A stretch of DNA of 64,000 nt from positions 1-64,000 of the forward strand of contig CAJNOL010000701.1 of NCBI GenBank assembly GCA_905250125.1. The letters run 5' to 3'. A model generated the notes under the pieces. The model saw only the letters and a program-made list of their open reading frames with translations, made no database searches and was not told where the DNA came from. A program made the translations under genes and the position numbers. Below are positions 49,501 through 59,697 of the stretch, piece after piece (positions within the stretch are counted from its first letter, which is position 1; every line of letters begins with the position of its first letter). The stretch comes from Rotaria sordida. Taxonomy: Eukaryota; Rotifera; Eurotatoria; Philodinida; Philodinidae.

Positions 49501-50204
49501 GATGACAGATGGTAGTGCTTTTGTGTTGTTTAATCAAGCAGCTAAATATGGAATAAGATCAAAAAAATTTTATGGTGAAATAAAACCAAAATTTTTTACA
49601 GTTACAATAGAAAATATGTAAGAAAAATAAATGAGAATTATATTGTTTAGTTAAGTTTTATTTTTTATTTAATAGAAATATGTCAATTAATCTTCGAAAT
49701 CTTCTTATTCGTTCTCTTCTTATTCTTCAACATACAAAATTACAAAATCGAACATTTATTTTTCCTGCTTTTTCATCGAATTTAACTACTATTCCAATAA
49801 CATATCAACTTGATATTAAAAAATTTTTACTCTATTGGTCAGAAGAACGTATTCGTTTACCTGAATTTCTTCTTCTTGAAAAAATTCGTTCTTTACCAAT
49901 TACAACTCTTCCATATTCATCTGAGAAAACATACGAAGATGTTAATGGAATATTAAATTTTACTTTAGAATCAATTCCTATTGATTTACCAGCACCTTCA
50001 TCACAATTTGAAGTACATATTCGAGATTCTCTTCTATGGTGTTCACCACCTAGACAAGATGGAACATGGTGTTTTCATCATCCTAGAGATTTTGGTGCAA
50101 CAATGGAAATATTATTTGCTTGTCGAGGTGATCCATACCCACCTTGTGCAAATAAAACAGAAAAAAATGAACAATTTCTTCAAAGACCATACGAAAAACA
50201 ATAA
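46540..50204 (+). CDS. Golgi type II glycosyltransferase (nucleotide-diphospho-sugar transferase domain)
   Basis: Four exons (46540-46732, 47482-47920, 49177-49617, 49676-50204) join in frame to 533 aa. A short cytosolic tail and signal anchor (about residues 10-30, LTMILMIITVCMTFISFHLY) indicate type II Golgi topology. A stem follows, then the catalytic domain of the nucleotide-diphospho-sugar transferase family (PF03407-like). It has CFVIAMDEIAV, RVGHAKFDTPAKIVQMGYSV and an acidic metal site SEMDVFW (205-211) in place of the usual DxD. VNIGLFFVQST and SDQRVLDALLNN match the family's later motifs. C-terminal cysteines (WCSPPRQDGTWCFHHPRD) may form disulfides. Sugar and acceptor cannot be named. 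Introns 1 and 2 are 749 and 1,256 bp, far longer than the window's norm. ATG at 46540 was taken because it gives a compact tail; one in-frame ATG exists seven codons upstream. Confidence 0.85.
47921..49176. other. Large intron 2 of the glycosyltransferase gene
   Basis: 1,256 bp between GT at 47921 and AG at 49175-49176. AT-rich; the frame at 48191-48421 is not coding-like. No inverted-repeat insertion was confirmed to explain the size. Confidence 0.6.
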
Positions 50205-50723
50205 GAAATTATTGAATATTGTTTTGTCATAATGAAGACCGATGAAATGAAAGAAAAAAAAAGAAACAAATCTCACTAAAATATTTTTATAATTTTTAGT
50301 CAAAAATTTTAATACAAAAAATAAATCATTGAAAAATATATTCTTATACAAAATAACCATGATGAATATAAATGCAAATAACATATAGATAAAGATATTA
50401 AACTCGAAATCTATTGATTAAAATTTTTAAAAATTGAAAAGCTAATGATTTTATTAATTTTATTTTAGAATTCCAATGCATTTTACATGACATATTATAA
50501 TAAGTTCGATGATTTCTTTTCTTTTTTTTTCATTACACTCGATGATTAAATAAACAACGAAAATAAAGAAGATTTGTTTTTCATTGAATTGCGTTGCTTT
50601 CTTAGGTTTGATTAAAATCAAACAAAGTTGTGCAAGTATAAAAATCAAATCATATTAGACATCAATAATATATCGACAACAGTTGATTGTTTGACTTAAG
50701 AGGAAAATAACGTGAAAAAAACA
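50205..50723. other. Intergenic region
   Basis: 519 bp between two plus-strand genes. An AATAAA at about 50320-50325 may serve the glycosyltransferase mRNA. Nothing else seen. Confidence 0.4.
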
Positions 50724-52257
50724 ATGCGTGTATCAAACATTTCGCGTGTACCAAAACTACCTAAAATTCGGCGTATGAGTCTAAGAGAAATTCAAGCAAC
50801 TCAAATCGCTAATGATTTTAATTATCCATCTACGACAGTAGGAATTTTTTCTTAAAGTTTTCTATTTTTGTCGTATTGTTTTAGTCAGCAAACAAATGGG
50901 CAACTAGAGGTCAAAATCAAGTTGCACCAGAAATTCATAATTCAATAAGTTCAAATGCAGGATTGCCAAGAGATCTTAGGAATAATGAACAGTAAATTAA
51001 ATATTTCATAATAATAAAATTTTTATCAATAAAATAATATTAATATTCGCTTTTTTTTTATTTTCTAGACAAAAAAGCTTCTTTCGACGACCTTGGTTTT
51101 TGATTTTTGCAGCTATTTTTTGTTTTATTCTCATAATTGCGATTGTTGCTATTGTTCTGGGTATAATTCTACGTATGTATATTTTTAAATACTTGATTTA
51201 TTTTCTTGCATGTCATATTTGAAAGCTATAATAGTGATGATTGTGTCAACATTGTCGTTTTCAAGGGTACAAGATATAATAAGGATCATGCTAATAGAAA
51301 AAACAACAAACATGATTAAAAATATGATAATTAGATCTTTTTTTTTTTATAAGATTTTTTCCATTAATACATATATTTTAATGAATTCTTCTAGCTTCGA
51401 CACCCAATGATACAGCCACTCAAAGTAATTAGAATTGAAATGATCTTATCTATGATAAAATCATGTTACTTTTTTAGAATCGGCAATAGTGAAATCAGAA
51501 ATATCTACATGTATGTATTAAAAATACAAATGACATAATACGATCAGTTTTATATTTGTTTTATTCTTTAACTAATATTCAACAAAACAAAGATATCTCA
51601 TTCTGAAGAGAGTATTCAATTAGTAGATACTTTTTAAAGGTTCTTTTCAGAAACGTTTTAAGCTAAAATAAATAAAATTAAAAAATCTTATGTAAAAATT
51701 TTGTTCGATAAAATGTATTCCGAAATAATTTTAGTTGATAAATGAACAAATTATCTCTTTTTCTTTTTATCATAGCCATGATATGCTCAAGTACTGATCA
51801 TGGATTAATTGCAATTTTAAATAGATCAAGTCCATCCGGATGGATATCATATTCTTACAACTATTCAGCTATAAAAACAACACCAACACTTTTATTTGGT
51901 TTTGAAACTGATAATATGCATAGATTTTATTTGGATACTGTATCTGTTGTAGACAATAATATATCTTCGATTGAATTATTAACCAATCCTAGTTTTGAAA
52001 ATTCAACAATGAATATACTTGGTTGGGTTACATCATGTGAAACAACATGTGCAAGTCAAATAGTTTCTGGTCTTGAATGTTCTGGATTATCTGGAAATTG
52101 TTTCATGGTTTATTGTAATACAAGCAATTCTTCTATCTCTTTTCTAAGTCAATCTTTTATGGCTACAATTGGAAATACATATACAATCTCATTTATGTTA
52201 AATCATGTAGGAAATCCTAGCACTGGAATCATGTCATTTTATCTTGATGTTAACTAA
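50724..52257 (+). CDS. Type II membrane protein with mini-exon stalk and CBM-like jelly-roll ectodomain (paralogue 1)
   Basis: Six exons (50724-50837, 50885-50991, 51069-51172, 51395-51424, 51478-51510, 51776-52257) join in frame to 289 aa. The cytosolic N-terminus (1-82) is basic. The TM is at about 83-108 (PWFLIFAAIFCFILIIAIVA). The stalk comes from two phase 1-1 mini-exons of 30 and 33 bp. The ectodomain carries FYLDTVSVVDNN followed by LLTNPSFENSTMNILGWVTS, a pattern typical of carbohydrate-binding jelly-roll modules (CBM4/9-like), with four cysteines in CETTCASQ and GLECSGLSGNC. It aligns with the gene at 59698 (LDNVSAIQ, ISNGGFENNLINWT). The last exon can also be read from an ATG at 51742 as a separate secreted protein with a signal-like start. 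I prefer the joined model because phase, acceptor and paralogue agree. Ligand unknown. Confidence 0.75.
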
Positions 52258-55200
52258 ACATACCATCGAGAGATCATTATTTATAGATTATCATTTGTGT
52301 GAATGAGTTCGAGAGAATGAGATGAAATCTTCTTTTTGCCTCAAAATAAATGAATTAAAAAATGTTGAGTATCAGCTACTAGTCAAACATAACATATATT
52401 CTACTATTAGAGAGATCATTGGCGGACCACAATCAAATTTCCAGGTATGACAATTGCCACCAATTGTTTTCTGGTCGCTGGTCTACAAGAGAAGCTTATT
52501 TTTTAAAATAATTAGTATTTTCTATATAAAGCTAATGTATTATTATTAAAAGTAATATTAATTAGTTGAATACAGTTATTCTTTTTAAATAGACGAACAA
52601 GAACAGTTGGAAAATGATTACAATAATAGATAAAAACAATGTAGTCCATCTATTGAAATATAAAAGAAAATTAAATGCAATAAATGAAAGGAATGATTTA
52701 ATCATTTTTTCTATTTTGACTTTTACCTATTACATTTGCTGTTAATTCTATGTAGAATATCGTCATTGGAACAAGTTCAGTTGATATGATATAAACAATA
52801 ATTTTGAATTATTTCCATACTAACCAATTGTCAGTGTTTTGTTCGATGTATTATTTCATCATGTCGGACAGAAACTTTTCATTTTTTTCATATTCGAATA
52901 TTAGTATTCTTTATCGTGATTAACTATTTTTAAATTCTAAGTACGTATAATAAGTTCATGGGTTTTTTTCGAACCATATGGATTTTGTTCAACTATATAA
53001 TGATTCATTAATAGTAAGGTTACTATATAGCGTTGCAGAGAAAAATCTTTTCATAATAGCCTAATCACGAGGATTATTAAATGATATTTTCATTTATGTA
53101 GCATGGTAACTTCAAGTTTGATAACTAGATTTATAATAGCAACAAAACTGAACGAAATCTATATAGTTCGAAAACAAAACGTGATTTTATTCTATACACT
53201 TAAAACTCGAAAATAGTCAATCACAATGCAGTACACTATCAACTATATAAGACAACAGAATATTAACTATGAACATTTGATAGATCACAAATATTAACGA
53301 ATAGACATCTGTCATGATACATTGTCTGGCAACAATAGTATTCATAATAGATTTATGAATAGTAATAATAAGACACCAGAAGCATATTGAATAGCAATCG
53401 ATTGCTAACTAAACACAAATAATACATGTTTTAATGAAGTTATTGCATATATGTCTATCGAAGATAAAACTATAAATATTCTTTCAATAGAACTTGTACA
53501 TTGTGATCTTACTAACAAATAGACAATACCAAGTATAACATAAAATGGAAGAAGAATAAATGTTAGTTTGTCCTAGCTCATATTCAACATGAATGAGAAT
53601 GTTGATGTCAAACTCGAGAGATGTCGATTTTTTCTACTAGAAATTCAACAGATGTGAAAAATAATGAATCTGATAAACAACGTTTTATGCAAGTTTTCTC
53701 TTCCGGAATGACAATTTAAAAGTCCTGGAGAGCGCGAACATCTATTTTTCGAAGCACAGATTAACAGAACATGGTACAATAACCACAAACTTCTGGAGGG
53801 TCAGCTCGATTTTTTGACAAATACCATCTTCTTGGTCGTCACTCAAGATAAAACACTAATGATGAAAATTTTTTATTCAAAATATATGGATTCGATTGAT
53901 TATAGGTAATAGCAATAGATATAATTAGAATTCTTAGTGTTTTCTTAATACGTTCGCTGTATTGTTCTCAACAAAATTAATACTGATAAATTATTCTAGA
54001 CTAAATTTTTATAAGGAAAATAATTGTGTGAAGCTGCTATATGAATATTTTATTGTTTTTTATTGATGAAACAATATGGGTACAATTCCTGCCAGAGCTG
54101 GGTACAGGACAGAATGGAAAAATTTGCCCTGTGACCAGCAAGTGTGGATGTGAGTGCTAGTGTTTCTTCATTTTATCTCAACTAACACCCATACCCATCC
54201 TCTTCATTTCTGATGATGTATTTAACAACTTTAATTGAAAACGTTTGTTTTAATAGATGAACTAAGATCTCCAAACATTAATTTTCTCCCTGAAAAATCT
54301 TATAATCAAAGAGTAACCGAATATTTGATAATTTTTATACTGATGATACTCGGACAACTGATGCTCTGCTTATCGGATTTTTCAGTTCCGATTTGTTCAA
54401 GTTTCAAACATGTTCACCTTCTTCCCTATTTTTTTCTCTCAATACTATGCTGTCTAGAATGTATGAAGTATAGCAAGAATAATTAGATTTGAAACATCAT
54501 AGAAACTATGATCTTTTACTGTGAAAAATTATAAAACACAAAATATTAGATAAAAAACAACAAACATATTATCTTATAAAGATTCAGGACTAGTTATGAT
54601 ATAATCGTTTATAAGAAACGATATTTTAATTATTATCGAAAACTATTCAGTCATATCGAATATTATTTTAAATATTAAAAATCGATATTAGATAGTGATA
54701 CGAAGATCTTGCCACGTGTACAATCTGCTTACATCTATAGATCTATCATTACTGTTATTTATTCATATAATAAGAATATCAATTAGTGCTATGATTTTAA
54801 GAATGAACTAAATATTATTACAGCTGTTAACTAATGATATCGGACGTTGAAAGATATAAAAATACAAGTATTCGTTGAATTCTTCAGAAAGAAGATTGAA
54901 TAAAGTAAACGCATTATTCACTTTAACGAGAATTATTTTTAATTGTGATTACTTGTGAAATTTTTCTTTAATTTTTTTCTAATTTTTGATATTCACAGAA
55001 TTCTGATGATTTAGAATAATGGATAATGTAGAAAAATTCAATTACGTTAACATATTTTATTTATTGTTAATTAAATTTCAAATATAAATAAATACAAGAA
55101 CATTTTTTAGATAAATTAAAACGAGATGATATAGATTATTAGAAGATACTGTCATAAAATTAGTATTGAAAAAACAAATGAATCTTTCATTTGTTTATTT

Positions 55201-55594
55201 TATAACTATGATGATGCGATGAAAATTTTAGAGAATAAAGTTTTTTTTTTTTTTTTTGAACCTTTTTTCTTATTGTATTAGATGATAAGTACAGAGCGAC
55301 AGCTACGAAAATTTATTCATAGGCTTATCAATATTCCAATGCGATGATATATTTAATCAAGTTCTATCAATATGACTCAATTTTAATTATCCTTTATTTT
55401 TATTGCTAATACATTATATGTACATATGGGCAATCAAATTGATGATTACGCATTCTTATATTAACACAAGAAAAATATTTTCTTTTATTTCATATTTGTG
55501 ATATAATAATTGTTTCATCTATAATGAACAAAAATTATTTCAAATGAAATCCTTCATTTTTTTTGTTTGTAATAATGATAAATAATTGTTCTAG
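52258..55594. other. Intergenic region
   Basis: About 3.3 kb. A stretch at 53621-53900 reads as two frame-shifted coding-like pieces (KQRFMQVFSSGMTI, then EREHLFFEAQINRTWYNNHK and LLEGQLDFLTNT), possibly a decayed gene. A GT/CA-rich hairpin-like stretch lies at about 54143-54205. A T-run (55241-55257) precedes the F-box gene by ~340 bp. No intact gene seen. Confidence 0.4.
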
Positions 55595-57425
55595 ATGTTT
55601 GTTTCAACTTCTTTTGAAATGTTACCCGATGAAATTCTTTTATCTATATTTCAATATCTTCGTGAAGCTGATGTTCTCTATTCATTTTATAATCTTAATA
55701 CACGTCTTAATACAACAATAACAGGTTATTGTCGTTATGTTAATTTAATGGCTGTCTCATATAAACAATTTGAATATGCTGTTTCTTATGTTCTACCTAA
55801 AATTGGTTCGTTTGTTCGTACATTTGTACTTAATGGTAATTGGGAAACTATCATAAATAAAAACTTATCTTCTTTTCTTTTTATTTCACCTCTATCTTTA
55901 TTATTTCCACAACTTGAAAAATTAATAGTTAAATGGTTTACTAGTGAAAGATTTTTATTATTTATTGATAATATTCAAAATTTTTCAAAACTTATTGAAT
56001 TAGATATTCGATTTCTTAGAGGAAATATCATAGATTCACTTTTGACAAAAGTTCTTTCTGCTAATAATAGTCAACTTACGATAGTATCAATTGATCAAGA
56101 TTCAATTGATTTAGATATACCTAAAGATATAAATGGAATATCTTATCCAAATATTCGAGAGCTTACTATAAATCTAACATTATGTAAATTAATTCCATGT
56201 CTATTTGTACTTGTGCCTAATGTACGTCGTTTACATATAAATATTGATGAATTGTCAAATGGTTCAAAATCAAAACTAATAAATAATAGTTTATCATGTC
56301 TTATTCATCTAATCAATTTTCAATTACGTTCAATAAATTATTTTTGGACATTCAATGAAATAGATTATTTACTCAAAGCCATGCCTTCATTACAACAACT
56401 TGCACTTGATCTACGTACAGATGACAAGCGTCTAGTCAATGAAAAAGATTTTATGACAATTCTACCTTCATCATTAATTAAAATTGATTTTTTCATTCGT
56501 TATTATTTTTCTAAATCAAATCCAGATGTTAAAATAGCAAATGGTTTTTCATCATCTCGTATTCCTATCGCTTGTTTATTAGATGAACCACGACATCGCT
56601 TTCTAATTCATACGATTCCATATGATGTAAATTCAGCTATTTTAACAGCAACAATAAGTAAACAAATGTTATCAGGTTGGATATATATGCAACAAATCAA
56701 AGATTTATACATCTATGATATAACATCGATGCTTGAAATACTTCTCATATTACAACATTTTCGTCGACTTCGAACACTTACTATTGATGCAAAAGATAAA
56801 TCAGAAATTTGTAAGTATTTTCATTTATTTTCTTCATTGATATATTTTTTACATTATATTTTATTTTTATAAAAATAATGTAAAATAATTTGTATTAAAA
56901 ATTTATTTATTTCTTTGTCTAGTAATTTTACCAAAAGAATCACAATCAATCAATTTAAAATTACCTTTTCTTAAACAGATTGAAACATCTGGAATATTTG
57001 AATTATATCCTTTACTTAATGCTGCACCAAATCTTGACTATTTAATTATTTATTTTGATTGTCTTAAAACATTATTCGACAATGAATCTACATGTTATCT
57101 ATTAAAAACTCGAATTATTCGTCTTAATATTATGGATTGGATTGATATTGACTCTGATCTATTACAACGTGTATCACAAATATTTAGTTCTCTTCGTCAT
57201 CTTGTTATAACTTTAAAAGATCCAAAAGTTCATATTGATGATTTTGTATTGAAAATTATTTCTCTTTGGAAAGGAAAAACACGTCTTTCAGTCGATGTTA
57301 CAGGTTTATTACCAGAAGAAATACGTAAAAATCTTAGACAATGGATTATTGATCATTCACATATAAAATCAGAAGATTCATTTACAGTTGAATATAATGA
57401 AAATTGGTTTGATTTATGGTTTTAA
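55595..57425 (+). CDS. F-box/LRR-like protein (divergent, expanded rotifer-type family)
   Basis: Two exons (55595-56810, 56923-57425; 112-bp intron) join in frame to 572 aa. The F-box is at residues ~8-50 (FEMLPDEILLSIFQYLREAD, VLYSFYNLNTRLNTTI). The rest is a series of degenerate leucine-rich repeats (LLFPQLEKLIVKWF, YPNIRELTINLTL, LVPNVRRLHINIDE, MPSLQQLALDL, LRTLTIDAKD, LRHLVITLKD). F-box proteins recruit substrates to SCF ubiquitin ligases through SKP1, with LRRs choosing the substrate. For this divergent family that role is inferred. A splice acceptor (CTAG, 55591-55594) abuts the ATG with no spacer. Two pseudogenes of the family lie at 14.4 and 21.8 kb, indicating birth-and-death turnover. 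Confidence 0.85.
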
Positions 57426-57845
57426 AATGGATATAAATAGAATTTTAATTTATTCTTCCTATTTTATTCAAGCTTTTGTTTTATAATGAGAATATATAAA
57501 TATTCTTATTTTATAAAGACTATTATCTGTGATATATATCAAACAATGGTAAATGAATTCTATAATAATAAATATCATAGGATTTTAATATCTCTAATCA
57601 AAGTAAACATGTGTATAAAACAATGTGTAGTTATACTTGTTATTATTGAACTTATTTGCTATATCATATGATGTTATTGCAGAAATTTTTCAACTTTTAG
57701 TTTAATTAAAAATAAAAATGAATTTTAATTTAAAATTAATTTATAGAAATAAAAAACAAAATATATTTTTTATTTAAATTATTTTCATTTTCATGTTATA
57801 TAAAATTTCAATAAATAACTTACAATTGTATATATATATATATAT

Positions 57846-57945
57846 NNNNNNNNNNNNNNNNNNNNNNNNNNNNNNNNNNNNNNNNNNNNNNNNNNNNNNN
57901 NNNNNNNNNNNNNNNNNNNNNNNNNNNNNNNNNNNNNNNNNNNNN
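57846..57945. other. Assembly gap (100 N) after a TA run
   Basis: Exactly 100 unknown bases directly follow a TA dinucleotide run. The round size suggests a scaffolding placeholder, so true distance and content are unknown. Confidence 0.97.
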
Positions 57946-58876
57946 AATGATTTAATTTTCCTTTCTTTTGATTGTTGATTATAATATTAAACTATGAAAT
58001 ATATTCAATAATTATTTATACATAAATTATTAATCGCAAATCTCTCAATCTAATGATAGACAAAAATTTTTGATTTCATTCTCTATAAGCTGCTCTTTTT
58101 TTGTATAATATCTCGTCTTCTATCACTTGAGTTAATAGAACTAGTAATAGATTATTTCACAATAAACAAGTTTCTATATAATGCTTTCATGTTATGATTA
58201 ATTTCTATTACTATCGGTATCTAGAATCATCTAATGAAATTCAAATGTTGAAATTAGTTTAATAAAGCCATGAAAAATCTATTATTTGTTGCCTAGGATG
58301 AATGAATAGAAATAACGAATGATTGTTTCAACACTGATTGATCATGTCATATTGCACTCAAGAGAACTCATGGATTTATTTTTTTTGTTGACATATTTGC
58401 CTGTAATTTGTTCGTTTGATTAGCATATATGTTGTAAAAATTGTTCTATAATTCACTTTGGTTTATTTCTTTTTTCCTTCCAATGAAGAGTATATGTTAT
58501 AATTGAAAAAAAACCGTTGTTATATGAAAATAATGAAATATGATAAAATTTGTCAAACGTTTATGAAAATAGTTAGAAAAAAAAATATTTTTAATAGTTT
58601 CGATAAAATTGTGTTCTCCAGATGCATTTAACTACTGACAATTAATTGATTTGAAAGAACAATTTTTATTATTCTATATTGAAGTTTAAAAGATTAAAAC
58701 TTTCAAATACATATAAATGTATTTTAGTTGATGGAAAAATTGAGAAGAAAATAATATATATATATATCTTTGTAAACAGGTTTGTTTTTTCAGTAAAAAT
58801 ATCACTAAACAAAGTAAACTTTTGTTGATCAAATGTTATAAAAGATCTCCATTTAGCAATATAAAGTTCTCTCATA

Positions 58877-59435
58877 CAGTGATGAACAAAATTTTTCGTG
58901 CGATTTTTTTTGTAAATGTAATTCCATTACAAAGCTGCCGTTTGACACAGGGGTTTTTTTTCCTGTAGCATCAACATACAAAAGTTTGAATTCAGAAAGT
59001 TGAGTCACACTTGAATTGAACTAATAATAGTCCGATGTAATCACATAATGTCGACGAAATTTTTCGTACGATTTTCGAATCAAATAATTTTTTTCTAAAA
59101 ATGTTTAGCAAAAAAGAAAACCTAAATCCACATGAATGAACAGAATTGTTGATTTGAGAATGTTGTCTCAATGATCTGATGTTGTAGTTAAAAAAAATAA
59201 TTTCTTGAAATAAATCTAAAGATAAAGAATTGATATATGTATCATGCCCTATCTACCGCACAGTAGGCAAATTACTTCATAGAAAATTTTTCTTGGAAAA
59301 CTTTCAATTGCTAAAATGTAATTCGTATTTTCTTTTGATTCATTCATATAGATTTAACTTTTTTTTTTTCTAAAAATTTTCAAAGAAAAATTATTTGATT
59401 TGAAAATTTCTAGGAAAAAATTTTGTTCGCTAATG
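58877..59435. repeat. Degenerate inverted-repeat element (Tc1/mariner-like MITE candidate)
   Basis: The left end CAGTGATGAACAAAATTTTT and the right end, read on the minus strand, CATTAGCGAACAAAATTTTT are imperfect inverted copies. TA lies on both outer sides (58875-58876, 59436-59437). A third copy of the motif (ACGAAATTTTTCGTACGATT) lies inside near 59052. No coding capacity. Older than the 19.5-kb palindrome, judging by mismatches. Confidence 0.55.
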
Positions 59436-59697
59436 TATATTAATACTTTTGACTTTTTTCAATGAATTTTAGTAAATTTTAATGTCCTCCAATGAAGGTC
59501 GAACCAAACGAACTTAAAATACAATCTCCATTCAATTTTCTCTACACAATTGGATTTTTTTAATTAACTATGAAACATAGTGTGGCTTCATTTCAAGTAA
59601 ACAATGTACAGATTAAAAAGCTTATTTGATATGCAGTAGAAATATTTTTTATTTGATTTCACAACAATCAACTTTGTTTTTTTCTTTTTTCAATTCA

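Larger units (their letters stand above)
57426..59697. other. Intergenic region containing an assembly gap and an inverted repeat
   Basis: About 2.3 kb. The frame at 57486-57671 is not coding-like. The 100-N gap and the 58877-59435 inverted repeat are listed separately. Short poly-A/T runs elsewhere; no gene seen. Confidence 0.4.

Noticed and set aside
51742-52257. Independent secreted protein starting MNKLSLFLFIIAMICSS
   Set aside because: The signal-like start overlaps a pyrimidine-rich acceptor tract ending at 51775. Phase and the paralogue at 59698 support joining to upstream exons. Kept only as an alternative.
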